Shown here: piece after piece, positions 20,087 to 28,124 of the stretch
Numbering within the stretch: position 1 is the stretch's first letter
Layout: each line of letters starts with the position of its first letter
Origin: Nocardioides sp. CFH 31398
GTDB lineage: Bacteria > Actinomycetota > Actinomycetes > Propionibacteriales > Nocardioidaceae
DNA: 64,000 nucleotides
NCBI RefSeq assembly: GCF_022436705.1
Contig: NZ_JAKUHT010000008.1
Coordinates: 62,001-126,000 of the forward strand
Direction: 5' to 3'
Position numbers and translations under genes: made by a program
The notes under the pieces: generated by a model
Databases searched by the model: none
What the model was told of the DNA's origin: nothing
The model's input: only the letters and a program-made list of their open reading frames with translations

Positions 20087-21178
20087 GTGCCCCGGCGCGT
20101 GGTGCTGCACGTCGGCGCGATGAAGACGGGCACGACGTTCCTGCAGTCGGTGCTCGACGTGCACCGTGCGGCGCTGGCGGCCGCGGGGACGACGTACCCG
20201 GAGACCAGCGTGCACGCGGTGCGGGCGCTGCTGGGCAACGACGGGTCGTCGGAGCCCGACCCGTCCCGCTGGCGGGAGCTGGCGGCGTCCACCGACGGTG
20301 ACCTGCTCGTCTCCATGGAGTTCATGAGCTTCGCCGGCCCCCAGCAGGTCGCCCGCCTGCTCGAGCCGTTCGCCGGCGACCGGGTCGAGGTCGTCGTCGG
20401 GGTCCGGGACCAGCGGCGGACCCTCGGGGCCCAGTGGCAGACCTACTGCCGCAACCGCGGGCTGCTCCCGTGGGGCGACTGGCTGCGCGCCATCCGTGGC
20501 GAGGGCGACGACGACGCGCCGGGGGCGCGGCGGGCGCGACGCGCCTGGGACCGCGCCCAGCGGGTGCCGGGCGTGCTGGACCGCTGGAGCGACTCCGGCG
20601 CCGACCGCCTCGCGGTCCTCACGGTGCCACCGTCCGGGACGGACCCGCTCGTGCTGTGGGACCGGTTCAGCCGGGCCGCCCGTCTGCCGGCGATCGACGT
20701 CGACCTGGCCGGCGTCCGCAGCAACCCGTCGCTGGGCCTCGGGTCGACCGAGCTGCTGCGGCGGATGAACCCCCACCTGGTCGACCTGCGGCCCTGGCCC
20801 TACCGCCAGGCCGTCCGGGACCTCGCCCGGGCGGTGCTCGTCCCGCGCCGGCCCCAGGAGTCCGCGATCGTGCCCGACGGCGTCGCCGTGCGGCGCGCCC
20901 TGGAGGCGAACGCCCGGGTCCGGGAGCGCCTCGCCGCCGGCCGGTCCGCCGAGCCCGCCGTCGAGGTCGTGGGGGAGGAGACCGACCTCCCGGTCGCCGG
21001 CGAGGTGGGACCCGTCGACGCGGACCAGCCGGCGTCGGTGTGCGACGACGCCGAGGTCGAGGCGGCAGCCCGTGACGCCCACCGTCACCTGACCGGGGCC
21101 GACGCGCCGTCCGGGCTGGGTCCCGACGACCTGGTGCGCCGGGTCGCCGGGTCCCTGCAGGAAGCTGCACGCCGCTGA
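20087..21178 (+). CDS. Sulfotransferase-like protein (paralogue 1 of 3)
   Basis: The protein has 363 residues. It begins VVLHVGAMKTGTTFLQ, which matches the 5'-phosphosulfate-binding loop of PAPS-dependent sulfotransferases (G10, K13, T-T-F-L-Q20). A V-R-D ... W-Q ... R-x-R-G element near residues 105-125 parallels the 3'-phosphate-binding region. The remaining ~240 residues are divergent, so acceptor and activity are unknown. Two paralogues at 31417-32544 and 35391-36443 share the same residue numbering in the loop. The GTG start has GAGGGGAGG upstream. It lies 31 bases after secA, but a functional link is unlikely. Confidence 0.65.
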   Translation: MPRRVVLHVGAMKTGTTFLQSVLDVHRAALAAAGTTYPETSVHAVRALLGNDGSSEPDPSRWRELAASTDGDLLVSMEFMSFAGPQQVARLLEPFAGDRVEVVVGVRDQRRTLGAQWQTYCRNRGLLPWGDWLRAIRGEGDDDAPGARRARRAWDRAQRVPGVLDRWSDSGADRLAVLTVPPSGTDPLVLWDRFSRAARLPAIDVDLAGVRSNPSLGLGSTELLRRMNPHLVDLRPWPYRQAVRDLARAVLVPRRPQESAIVPDGVAVRRALEANARVRERLAAGRSAEPAVEVVGEETDLPVAGEVGPVDADQPASVCDDAEVEAAARDAHRHLTGADAPSGLGPDDLVRRVAGSLQEAARR

Positions 21179-21210
21179 CAGGGCCCACGGCGCGTGGTCG
21201 GATGTGTTCC

Positions 21211-21801
21211 ATGTCGACGCCACGCACCCTTCGCCGCTCGCTCTCGTCACTCCTGACGGCGGGAGCGCTCGCCGCCTCGTCGTTGCTCGTGCTGGCGCCC
21301 GCCGCGTCGGCCGAGTACGGCGTCGTCGCCGACCGTGGCGGGTCCTCCGACGGCGAGATCACCGACAGACGCGACTCCTACGGCGAGATCAGCCGGGTGG
21401 AGGTCAACTTCCAGCAGCAGCGGCTGGTCGTCCGGGTGCGGTCGATCGCCGGCGACCGCGGGGCGGACTTCTGGAACGTCTGGATCGACACCTCCCGCAC
21501 CGGCGCGAAGCCCCAGCGCCTGGTGCAGTACGCCGCGCCGTACGGGCCGGAGCGCTACGCCACCGCGTACGCGACGCGGGCCTGGTCGCCCTTCCCCCCG
21601 CGCGACACGGCGGTCTGCGGGCAGGTGGCTCGCAAGGTCACCCGGGACCGCGGCCCCGTCGTGGAGGTGCGGATTCCGCTGCGGTGCCTGCCGGCCGGGA
21701 GCGAGCGGGCCCGCGTCTCGGTCGGCACCTTCATGGAGTACGGCAACGCGGACTGGGCCCCCGCCCGGCGCGCCTGGAGCCGCTGGTTCTCGCGAGGCTG
21801 A
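21211..21801 (+). CDS. Secreted protein of unknown function (paralogue of 23988-24584)
   Basis: The protein has 196 residues from the ATG at 21211; an in-frame ATG at 21202 would add three. A classical signal peptide (RRSLSSLLTAGALAASSLLVLAPAASA) precedes a mature domain starting with an acidic/glycine stretch, then beta-rich sequence with two cysteines that may pair. The mature domain shares with the second copy an A-x-x-G-V-V-x-D-R-G-G-S opening, a beta region containing W-x-D-(T/S)-x-R-x-G, an R-C-L-P motif and the ending DWAPARRAWSRWFxRG. No enzyme motif is visible. It is convergent with the Rv3235-family gene. Confidence 0.75.
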   Translation: MSTPRTLRRSLSSLLTAGALAASSLLVLAPAASAEYGVVADRGGSSDGEITDRRDSYGEISRVEVNFQQQRLVVRVRSIAGDRGADFWNVWIDTSRTGAKPQRLVQYAAPYGPERYATAYATRAWSPFPPRDTAVCGQVARKVTRDRGPVVEVRIPLRCLPAGSERARVSVGTFMEYGNADWAPARRAWSRWFSRG

Positions 21802-21819
21802 GCCTCGCGCGGCTGAGCC

Positions 21820-22314
21820 TCAGGCGAACTCGAGCGCGCAGCACTGCCATCGGCCGCCGACGAGCTCGAAGCGGGCGGCGATGGCACGGGAGCGCTCGCC
21901 GTGGCGGACGTGGATGCTGGTCTCCGCGGCGTCGCGGCCGACGAAGCTGGTGCGGACGCCGAGGACCTGCGCTCGCGCGGCCGCACGCCGCGGTCGGCCC
22001 TGGCCGGGCAGGTGCCCCCCGGCGCGGGCGACCAGGTGCGCCCGGCGGGCGAGGTCGGCGTACACCGGCGGGGTGGTCCAGCGCAGCAGCTGGCTGACCG
22101 GTCGGTCGCCGGCGACGACCTCGACCACGGACTGCGCGTAGCGCCAGGTCCAGGACTCGAGCTCGCGGCGTCGCTGCCGGTCGATCGGGACGACGTCCGC
22201 GTCGGCCTCCTGCGGGCGCCGGGTCCCGGCGGGCGCCTCCGGCGCCGGCGGCGGGTCGAGCCGCGGCACGAGGTCGAGGGCGAGCGTCCCCTGCACGGTC
22301 GGGATGTCGGTCAT
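21820..22314 (-). CDS. Rv3235 family protein (DUF6459)
   Basis: The protein has 164 residues. A variable N-terminus of ~55 residues is followed by the family core: YAQSVVEVVAGDRPVSQLLRWTTPPVYADLARRA, a basic linker, and a small SnoaL-like beta domain (VLGVRTSFVGRDAAETSIHVRHGERSRAIAARFELVGGRWQCCALEFA). Such genes lie downstream of secA across actinobacteria. Function is unknown. It is coupled to the upstream LysM gene by an ATGA overlap at 22311-22314. Confidence 0.85.
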   Translation of the reverse strand: MTDIPTVQGTLALDLVPRLDPPPAPEAPAGTRRPQEADADVVPIDRQRRRELESWTWRYAQSVVEVVAGDRPVSQLLRWTTPPVYADLARRAHLVARAGGHLPGQGRPRRAAARAQVLGVRTSFVGRDAAETSIHVRHGERSRAIAARFELVGGRWQCCALEFA

Positions 22315-23177
22315 GGCTCCTCCTGGTCACCGGGCTGGTCGTGGGGCTGGGTGGGGTCGGTCCGGCTGGTCCCGCCGCCGGGGGAGCGCAGGTGCTGCCC
22401 GGGCAGGATGAGGTCGGGGTCGGGCCCGACGACGTCGGCGTTGGCGGCCCAGATCGCGCGCCAGCGGGCGTCGACCTCGGCGTCCGTGGGGCCGGGGGTG
22501 CCGTGACGGGCGCGGAGCTGCGCGGCCGCGAGGTCCCACAGGGTCTCCCCGGGCCGGACCACGTGGACCCCGTCGTCGGTGGGGCCGTCCGCCCGCGGGG
22601 TCCTCGGCGATTCCGGAGGGGCGTCGCGTGGCCGGGTCCGCTCCTGGGGGCCCCGCGCGCCCGGTCGGGTGTCCGAGCGGGGGCGGTCCGGCAGCGGGAG
22701 GCCGTGGAGGTCGGGGCCGTCGGAGGCCGGCGCCGGGACGGCCCCGTTCGACGCGAGCGAGCCGCCGTCCACCGGGACGGGGCGGGGGAGCGGGTCGGCG
22801 GAGGCCGGCACCGTCATGCCGGCGACGAGGCTGCCCGTCACCGCCGCGCCGCAGGCCGTGAGCAGTCCCCGGCGCAACCACGCGGGGCACCCGGGCACCC
22901 GGGCGGCGCGTGCGCCCCGCGCGGCGTCGAGCGCGACCAGCCCGGCGACGGTCCACAGCCACCCGAGGGCGGCCACGGTGGCGGTGGACGCGATCCAGAC
23001 GAGCAGGTCCTCGAGGGTGCGCGTGCGCCACGAGCCGTCCCCCAGGGCAGCGAGTGCGGCGAGGAGCTCGGGCAGCACGAGGGTGCCGAGCGCCCCGGCG
23101 GCCGTGCCGACCCCGAGCCAGACGGCCAGGCACCGCAGGGCGGGTGCCGGGCCGGCGGACGGCGACAGCGGGACCAT
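22311..23177 (-). CDS. Membrane-anchored LysM-domain protein
   Basis: The protein has 288 residues. Three hydrophobic segments in the first ~145 residues (CLAVWLGVGTAAGALGTLVLPELL, LLVWIASTATVAALGWLWTVAGLVAL, and LLTACGAAVTGSLVAGMTV) are followed by a long proline/charged linker and one LysM domain near the C-terminus (VHVVRPGETLWDLAAAQL ... WRAIWAANADVVGPDPDLILPGQHLRSP). It probably binds peptidoglycan from the outer face. The ATG at 23177 has GAAGGG 11 bases upstream and is preferred to an upstream in-frame ATG. It is translationally coupled to the Rv3235-family gene, so the two may act together. Confidence 0.82.
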   Translation of the reverse strand: MVPLSPSAGPAPALRCLAVWLGVGTAAGALGTLVLPELLAALAALGDGSWRTRTLEDLLVWIASTATVAALGWLWTVAGLVALDAARGARAARVPGCPAWLRRGLLTACGAAVTGSLVAGMTVPASADPLPRPVPVDGGSLASNGAVPAPASDGPDLHGLPLPDRPRSDTRPGARGPQERTRPRDAPPESPRTPRADGPTDDGVHVVRPGETLWDLAAAQLRARHGTPGPTDAEVDARWRAIWAANADVVGPDPDLILPGQHLRSPGGGTSRTDPTQPHDQPGDQEEP

Positions 23178-23287
23178 GGCGCAAACCCTTCGTTTGGCTC
23201 TGTTTGCATCATTTGATGTCTTTTGATGCTGCTGGTCAACCTTTGTCTCCACAGGGCAACGGATGGCGCGCGTGCGACGATGGCGCG
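23178..23287. promoter_or_regulatory. AT-rich divergent promoter region with palindromes
   Basis: This 110-base gap between the divergent LysM and 23288 genes is strikingly AT-rich against its surroundings. It contains the palindrome CATCATTTGATG with an extra TTTTGATGC arm (GCATCA ... TGATGC) and a minus-strand TTGACC. This is the pattern of a regulated divergent promoter, but no regulator can be named. Confidence 0.5.
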
Positions 23288-23839
23288 GTGCCGGGCGACG
23301 AGCAGCTGTTCGACCTCCTCGAGGACCTCGAGGCGCAGGCGGAGAGCGCGTACGACGCAGAGCGCCGGGTCGACCTCGAGGACCGGAGTCGCGCCGAGTA
23401 CCGCGAGGTCACCCTGGCCGCGCGCCTCGTCGCGTCGGTCGGGCGGGAGGTCGAGGCCGACGTGGCAGGCGTGGGCCCGGTGCGCGGCGTCCTCGACCGC
23501 ACCGGGGACGGGTGGCTGCTCCTGCGGTCGCCGTCCGCCGACTGGGTGGTCCGCACCGTCGCCCTCCACCGGGTCGTCGGCGCGTCGGACCGCGCGGTGC
23601 CCGAGGCGGCGTGGTCCCCGCTCCAGCGGCTCAGCGTCGCGTCGCTCCTGCGCCGCCTCGCGGACAGCGGCTCACGCTGCGTCGTCCACACCCGCGACGG
23701 CCGCCGTCACGAGGTCGTCGTGCAGCGCGTCGGCGCGGACTTCGTCGAGGTCCTCGAGGGCACGGGCGACACCCGCCGTCCCGTGCTCCTCGCCCTCGAG
23801 GGCCTCGCCGCCGTCCAGAGCCCCGAGCCGGAGCTCTGA
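23288..23839 (+). CDS. Uncharacterised actinobacterial protein
   Basis: The protein has 183 residues and is cytoplasmic. An acidic helical N-terminus (DEQLFDLLEDLEAQAESAYDAERRVDLEDRSRAEYREVTLAARL) precedes two beta-rich segments (VGPVRGVLDRTGDGWLLLR ... WVVRTVALHRVVG and SRCVVHTRDGRRHEVVVQRVGADFVEVLEG) that could each be a small barrel resembling an Sm-like or SH3-like fold. No catalytic motif is visible. The GTG at 23288 was chosen because upstream codons enter the AT-rich promoter region. It is divergent from the LysM/Rv3235 pair and may share its regulation. Confidence 0.65.
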   Translation: MPGDEQLFDLLEDLEAQAESAYDAERRVDLEDRSRAEYREVTLAARLVASVGREVEADVAGVGPVRGVLDRTGDGWLLLRSPSADWVVRTVALHRVVGASDRAVPEAAWSPLQRLSVASLLRRLADSGSRCVVHTRDGRRHEVVVQRVGADFVEVLEGTGDTRRPVLLALEGLAAVQSPEPEL

Positions 23840-23861
23840 ACCGGAGCCCCGACCGGAGGGT

Positions 23862-23983
23862 CGAGTCGGCACGTCTGCGCAGCCGCAGCACCACCCGACG
23901 GCTCGGCGCCGGCGTCGTCCACGGCTTCAGGTGCGCAGACCTGACGACTCGAGGTCCCGGGGGTGCGCAGACGTGACGACTCG
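23862..23983 (+). repeat. Second 32-bp-period array with inverted copy (convergent intergenic)
   Basis: An inverted copy CGAGTCGGCACGTCTGCGCA (23862-23881) is identical to the one at 6074-6093. Two direct copies, TGCGCAGACCTGACGACTCG (23932-23951) and TGCGCAGACGTGACGACTCG (23964-23983), are again spaced by 32 bases. The array ends 4 bases before the stop codon of the opposing gene. Its direct copies differ from the first array by one or two bases. Confidence 0.85.
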
Positions 23984-23987
23984 GCGG

Positions 23988-24584
23988 TCAGCCCCGGTCG
24001 AACCAGCGGCTCCAGGCGCGGCGGGCGGGGGCCCAGTCGTTGAAGCCGTACTCCTGCGCCGTCGCCACGGAGACCCGGACCCGCTCGCCCGGCGGCAGGC
24101 AGCGCGTGGGGATGCTCAGCCGCAGCCAGGGGCCGTCCGGTCCCTTCGCGGTGTAGTCGCGCCCCACCCAGCAGCGTGGCGCCGGGTCCTGCTCGGAGAC
24201 GATGGCGCGACGGCGGGTGTCGAGGAGGCGTGCGACCCGGTCGCGGCCGTAGATCGTCCGCCAGTAGGCGACCCGCTGGGGCGAGTCGCCGCGCCGGGTG
24301 GAGTCCGTCCAGACGAAGGAAAAGTCCGCCAGGTCGGTGCGCGGCGCGGACCGCAGGGTCACCTCCAGGACGCGGGGTCGGTGCTCCACGCGGACCGAGG
24401 AGACCTCGCCGACCCCGCGGGCGTCCCGGGAGCCGCCCCGGTCCGGGACGACACCGCGCTCGGCCGAGGCGGCGGTCGCCGAGAGGGCGGTGCCGAGGAG
24501 GAGCGTGACGGCGGCGAGCACCGCGCCGGACCGGGCACCCCAGCGGGAGGGCCGGCTGGTCGGGAGATCGTTGGTGTGTCCCAC
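23988..24584 (-). CDS. Secreted protein of unknown function (paralogue of 21211-21801)
   Basis: The protein has 198 residues. A signal peptide (RSGAVLAAVTLLLGTALSATAASA) is followed by a mature domain that aligns along its whole length with the product of 21211-21801: ERGVVPDRGGSRD, WTDSTRRGDSPQRV, the conserved RCLPPGERVRVSV and the ending DWAPARRAWSRWFDRG. Two cysteines are placed similarly. The start is a GTG preceded by a weak GATGAG. Function is unknown. The two paralogues flank the LysM/Rv3235/23288 group in opposite orientations. Confidence 0.75.
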   Translation of the reverse strand: MGHTNDLPTSRPSRWGARSGAVLAAVTLLLGTALSATAASAERGVVPDRGGSRDARGVGEVSSVRVEHRPRVLEVTLRSAPRTDLADFSFVWTDSTRRGDSPQRVAYWRTIYGRDRVARLLDTRRRAIVSEQDPAPRCWVGRDYTAKGPDGPWLRLSIPTRCLPPGERVRVSVATAQEYGFNDWAPARRAWSRWFDRG

Positions 24585-24642
24585 CTCATCGATCAGACCA
24601 CGCGGACCGGGGTGCTGTCACGGGTCCCTCGGGGGACGGGTC

Positions 24643-24978
24643 TCAGGTCGCCTCGAGGTCGTACGGCGGGACCTCGCCGGGCGCGAGGGCGTCGGCGTGG
24701 CGCTTCTTCAGGGAGGGCGCCGGCTCGTCGGGCTCGTTCATCGCGTCGATGACGTGCTTGCGGACGATCTCGCGCGGGTCGAGGTCGCGGAGCTCGAGGT
24801 CGGCGTACTCGGGGCCCAGCTCGCGGCGCAGGTCGTCGCGGGCCGAGGTGGCCAGGGTGCGGAGCCGGCGGAGCATCTGCCCGGCCTGCTTGGCGAGCTC
24901 GGGCACCTTCTCGGGCCCGAAGACGAACACCGCGACGAGCGCGATGACGACGGCCTCCGCCAGGCCGATCCCGAACAC
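24643..24978 (-). CDS. tatB: Sec-independent protein translocase subunit TatB
   Basis: The protein has 111 residues. It has the TatA/B layout: a short hydrophobic helix at the very N-terminus (LAEAVVIALVAVFVFGPEKVPELAKQAGQMLRRLR) with the F-G-P hinge, then an amphipathic helix and a charged tail. The E-A-V residues after the N-terminus and the length favour TatB over TatA. TatB recognises twin-arginine signal peptides with TatC. The GTG start lies 4 bases after the mrp stop, so the two are co-transcribed, a pairing common in actinobacteria. TatA and TatC are not in the window. Confidence 0.9.
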   Translation of the reverse strand: MFGIGLAEAVVIALVAVFVFGPEKVPELAKQAGQMLRRLRTLATSARDDLRRELGPEYADLELRDLDPREIVRKHVIDAMNEPDEPAPSLKKRHADALAPGEVPPYDLEAT

Positions 24979-24982
24979 GGCG

Positions 24983-26137
24983 TCAGGCCCGGCCGGTGGG
25001 GGTCAGCCCCAGCTGCATCCCGGCGAGCCCGCGCCCGCGACCGGCGAGGTCGGCGGCCACCCGGGACAGCTCGATCGCGGCGGGGGCCGTCGGGTCGGCC
25101 TCGACGATCGGCTTGCCGACGTCGCCGCCCTCGCGCAGCGAGGGGTCCAGCGGGATCGACCCGAGCAGCTTCACGTCGTAGCCGAACCGCTCGGACAGCG
25201 TGCGCGTCACGCGCTCGCCGCCGCCCGAGCCGAACACGTCGAGCTTGTGCTCCGGCCCGCAGTGGGGGCAGGGCAGCCACGACATGTTCTCGACGACGCC
25301 CACGACGCGCTGGTGCATCATCGAGGCCATCGTCCCGGCGCGCTCGGCGACCTCGGCCGCCGCCTCCTGCGGCGTGGTGACCACGACGACCTCGGCGTTC
25401 GGCAGGTGCTGGCCCAGCGAGATCGCGATGTCGCCCGTGCCCGGCGGCAGGTCGAGGAGCAGCACGTCGAGGTCGCCCCAGTAGACGTCGGACAGCATCT
25501 GCACCAGCGCCCGGTCGAGCATCGGGCCGCGCCACGCGACCACCTGGTCGCGGCGCGGCTTCAGCATGCCGATCGAGATGACGGAGACGCCGGACGCCGT
25601 CGGCACCGGCATGATCAGGTCGTCGACCTGGGTCGGGCGGTGGTCGGCGACGCCGAGCATCGCGGGCACCGAGTGCCCGTAGACGTCCGCGTCGACGATG
25701 CCCACCTTCATGCCCTCGCGCGCCATCGACAGGGCGAGGTTGACGGTGACGGACGACTTGCCGACACCGCCCTTGCCGCTGGCGATCGCCAGCACGCGGG
25801 TCAGCGACCCGGGCTGCGCGAACGGGATCTCCCGCTGGGCCTGGCCGTTGTTCAGCGTCTTCTTCAGCTCGGCCCGCTGGTCGGCGTCCATCACCCCGAG
25901 CGTGAGGTCGACGTCGCTCACGCCGTCGACGGCGCCGACGGCGGTCGTGACGTCGGAGGTGATCGTGTCCTTGAGGGGGCACCCGGCGACCGTCAGCAGG
26001 ACGTGGACGGCGACCCGCCCGTCGTCGTGGACCTCGACGGAGTCGACCATCCCGAGCTCGGTGATCGGCCGCTTGATCTCGGGGTCGTTGACGGTGGCCA
26101 GTGCCTCGCGGACCAGGTCGGCGGAGGGAGCGCTCAT
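24983..26137 (-). CDS. mrp: Mrp/NBP35-type iron-sulfur cluster carrier ATPase
   Basis: The protein has 384 residues. An N-terminal MIP18/DUF59 domain (~1-90: VREALATVNDPEIKRPITELGMV) is fused to a P-loop ATPase with SGKGGVGKSSVTVNLA, the Mrp signature VDADVYGHSVPAMLG, LLLDLPPGTGD and a CPHC pair near the C-terminal third that would bridge a 4Fe-4S cluster. It should deliver Fe-S clusters to apoproteins. The ATG at 26137 is supported by TACGCT (26146-26151) 8 bases upstream; a longer in-frame start exists but would precede that box. It forms an operon with tatB. Confidence 0.93.
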   Translation of the reverse strand: MSAPSADLVREALATVNDPEIKRPITELGMVDSVEVHDDGRVAVHVLLTVAGCPLKDTITSDVTTAVGAVDGVSDVDLTLGVMDADQRAELKKTLNNGQAQREIPFAQPGSLTRVLAIASGKGGVGKSSVTVNLALSMAREGMKVGIVDADVYGHSVPAMLGVADHRPTQVDDLIMPVPTASGVSVISIGMLKPRRDQVVAWRGPMLDRALVQMLSDVYWGDLDVLLLDLPPGTGDIAISLGQHLPNAEVVVVTTPQEAAAEVAERAGTMASMMHQRVVGVVENMSWLPCPHCGPEHKLDVFGSGGGERVTRTLSERFGYDVKLLGSIPLDPSLREGGDVGKPIVEADPTAPAAIELSRVAADLAGRGRGLAGMQLGLTPTGRA

Positions 26138-26145
26138 GATGGCCC

Positions 26146-26151
26146 AGCGTA
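26146..26151 (-). promoter_or_regulatory. Candidate -10 box (TACGCT) for leaderless mrp-tatB
   Basis: On the minus strand TACGCT ends 8 bases before the ATG at 26137, which supports this start and a leaderless mrp transcript. Confidence 0.45.
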
Positions 26152-26218
26152 GTTCGCGACCCGTCGGATCACCCACGCCGGGACTCCCCGAGGCCTCCGC
26201 CCGGCCCCCGGGAGCGAC

Positions 26219-26824
26219 CTAGGGCTCGTCCGGGTCGTCGCCGCGGCGCCGTGCGTCGCGCTGGTCGTCGAGCTCGGCCAGCAGCGAGCGCAGCTCGGAG
26301 CGGACGAAGTCGCGGGTGGCGACCTCGCCCAGCGCCATCCGCAACGACGCCACCTCGCGGGCCAGGAACTCCATGTCGGCGTGCGCGCGGGCGTTCGCCT
26401 GGCGGTCCTGCTCGGCGATCACCTTGTCGCGCATCTCCTGCCGGTTCTGCGCCAGCAGGATCAGCGGCGCGGCGTAGGACGCCTGGAGGCTGAGGATGAG
26501 CGTGAGGAAGATGAACGGGTAGGCGTCGAAGCGGGCCCCGTCGGGGGCGAGGCGGTTCCACACGATCCACACGACCACCACGAGGGTCATGTAGAGCAGG
26601 AACTGGGCCGTGCCCATGAACCGCGCGAAGGACTCCGCGAACACGCCGAACGAGTCGCCGTCGCGCCGGCGGCCGGCCCCGAGCCGCCGGCGGGCGCTCA
26701 GGCGTCCGCCCAGCGGGGTGCGCAGCGGGGTGCTGATCGGCGTCCCCAGGGACGCGCCGGAGGGCAGCGGGCTGTCCATCCGGGACCCCTCGCGGCGTGC
26801 GGACGTGCCGGGACGCTCGGCCAT
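26219..26824 (-). CDS. DUF1003 family membrane protein
   Basis: The protein has 201 residues. A variable, basic N-terminus of ~60 residues is followed by two membrane helices (FLLYMTLVVVVWIVWNRL and PFIFLTLILSLQASYAAPLILLAQNRQ) with the typical FDAYPFIFL turn and the N-R-Q-x-x-R-D element. A cytoplasmic helical tail likely to form a coiled coil comes next. Function is unknown. Its start lies 1 base after the stop of the MgtE/CBS gene, and DUF1003 genes frequently follow such proteins. The pair may therefore form a two-component membrane complex. Confidence 0.88.
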   Translation of the reverse strand: MAERPGTSARREGSRMDSPLPSGASLGTPISTPLRTPLGGRLSARRRLGAGRRRDGDSFGVFAESFARFMGTAQFLLYMTLVVVVWIVWNRLAPDGARFDAYPFIFLTLILSLQASYAAPLILLAQNRQEMRDKVIAEQDRQANARAHADMEFLAREVASLRMALGEVATRDFVRSELRSLLAELDDQRDARRRGDDPDEP

Positions 26825-26825
26825 T

Positions 26826-28112
26826 TCAGGCCCTCCGCGTCGGCGGGGGCACCGACATGGTGGGGACGTCGGGACGCGGGGCGTGGTCGCGCCAGTTCGG
26901 CGGCAGCATGTGGTCGAGCAGGTCGTCCACCGTGACCGCGCCGAGCAGCCGGCCCTCCTCGTCGACCACGGGCGCCGCGACCAGGTTGTACGTCGCGAGG
27001 TGCGCCGCGACCTCCTCGATGCGGGCGTCGGGGTGCAGGTGGTCCATCGAGGAGTCCAGGGCGCCCGCGACCAGGCTGGACGGCGGCTCGCGGAGCAGGC
27101 GCTGGATGTGGGCCACCCCCAGCAGGCGGCCGGTGGGGGTCTCGAGGGGCTGGCGGCACACGTAGACCAGCGCGGCGAGGGACGGCGTCAGCTCCGGGCG
27201 CCGCACGTGGGCGAGCGCGTCGGCCACGGTCGCGTCGGGGCCGAGGATGACGGGCTCCGGCGTCATCATCGCGCCGGCGGTCTCCTCCTCGTACGACATG
27301 AGGCGGCGGACGTCCTCCGCCTCCTCCGGCTCCATGAGGCCCAGGAGCAGCGTTCCGGTGTCGGCGGGCAGCTCGGCGATGAGGTCGGCCGCGTCGTCGG
27401 CGGACATCTCCTCCAGGACGTCGGCGGCCCGCTCCACCTCCAGCGCCTCGAGGATCTCGACCTGGTCCTCCTCCGGCATCTCCTCGAGGACGTCGGCGAG
27501 CCGTTCGTCGTCCATCGCCGCGACCACGGCGCTGCGCCGGTCGCTGGGCAGCTCGTGGAGCATCGAGGCGGCGTCGGCGGGCCGCATCTCGTTGATCGCC
27601 GCGACCAGGTGGGTCGCACCGTGCGCCTCCTCGCGGCCCACGAGACCGTCGACCTCGCCCCACTCGACGACGTGGGACTGGCCGCGACGCCGCAGGCCCT
27701 TGCCGGTCTCGGCCACGGCGAGGCGGCTCACGACCCAGTCGCGGTTGCGGGCCTGCTCCATGGCCAGGTCGTAGATTGTGGCCGTGGCCCCCGACTCCCG
27801 CAGGGTCACCGTGCGGTCGAGCACCTGGGCGATCGCCAACGTCTCCGTGGGCCGCTGCTCGAAGCGGCGCAGGTTGAGCAGCCCCGTCGTGTAGACCTGC
27901 CCGGAGTCGATGTTGGTCACCCGGGTCATCGGCACGAAGATGCGGCGCCGGCCGAAGACCTCGGCCACCAGGCCCAGCACCCGCGGCTGCGCCTGCGCCG
28001 AGCGGACGGCGAGGACGACGTCGCGGACCTTGCCCACCTGGTCGCCCAGGGGGTCGTAGACGGGCAGGCCGACCAGCCGGGCGACGTACACGCGGGAGGG
28101 GCTGGTGCTCAC
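26826..28112 (-). CDS. Soluble MgtE-N/CBS protein with N-terminal PRC-barrel-like domain
   Basis: The protein has 428 residues. The first ~85 form a PRC-barrel-like beta domain (VYVARLVGLPVYDPLGDQVGKVRDVVL). The middle (~165-280) is the MgtE N-terminal helical superhelix with repeated 'L-x-E-M-P/S-x-D-D/E' units. The C-terminus holds two CBS motifs (TPEPVILGPDATVADAL and MDHLHPDARIEEVAAHL ... APVVDEEGRLLGAVTVDDLLDHM). The Mg channel domain of true MgtE is absent. It may act as a nucleotide- or Mg-sensing subunit of another membrane protein such as the adjacent DUF1003 product. The GTG start has TAGCGT 6 bases upstream. Confidence 0.85.
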   Translation of the reverse strand: MSTSPSRVYVARLVGLPVYDPLGDQVGKVRDVVLAVRSAQAQPRVLGLVAEVFGRRRIFVPMTRVTNIDSGQVYTTGLLNLRRFEQRPTETLAIAQVLDRTVTLRESGATATIYDLAMEQARNRDWVVSRLAVAETGKGLRRRGQSHVVEWGEVDGLVGREEAHGATHLVAAINEMRPADAASMLHELPSDRRSAVVAAMDDERLADVLEEMPEEDQVEILEALEVERAADVLEEMSADDAADLIAELPADTGTLLLGLMEPEEAEDVRRLMSYEEETAGAMMTPEPVILGPDATVADALAHVRRPELTPSLAALVYVCRQPLETPTGRLLGVAHIQRLLREPPSSLVAGALDSSMDHLHPDARIEEVAAHLATYNLVAAPVVDEEGRLLGAVTVDDLLDHMLPPNWRDHAPRPDVPTMSVPPPTRRA

Positions 28113-28118
28113 CGCGCC

Positions 28119-28124
28119 ACGCTA
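28119..28124 (-). promoter_or_regulatory. Candidate -10 box (TAGCGT) for the leaderless MgtE/CBS-DUF1003 operon
   Basis: On the minus strand TAGCGT ends 6 bases before the GTG at 28112. Confidence 0.45.
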
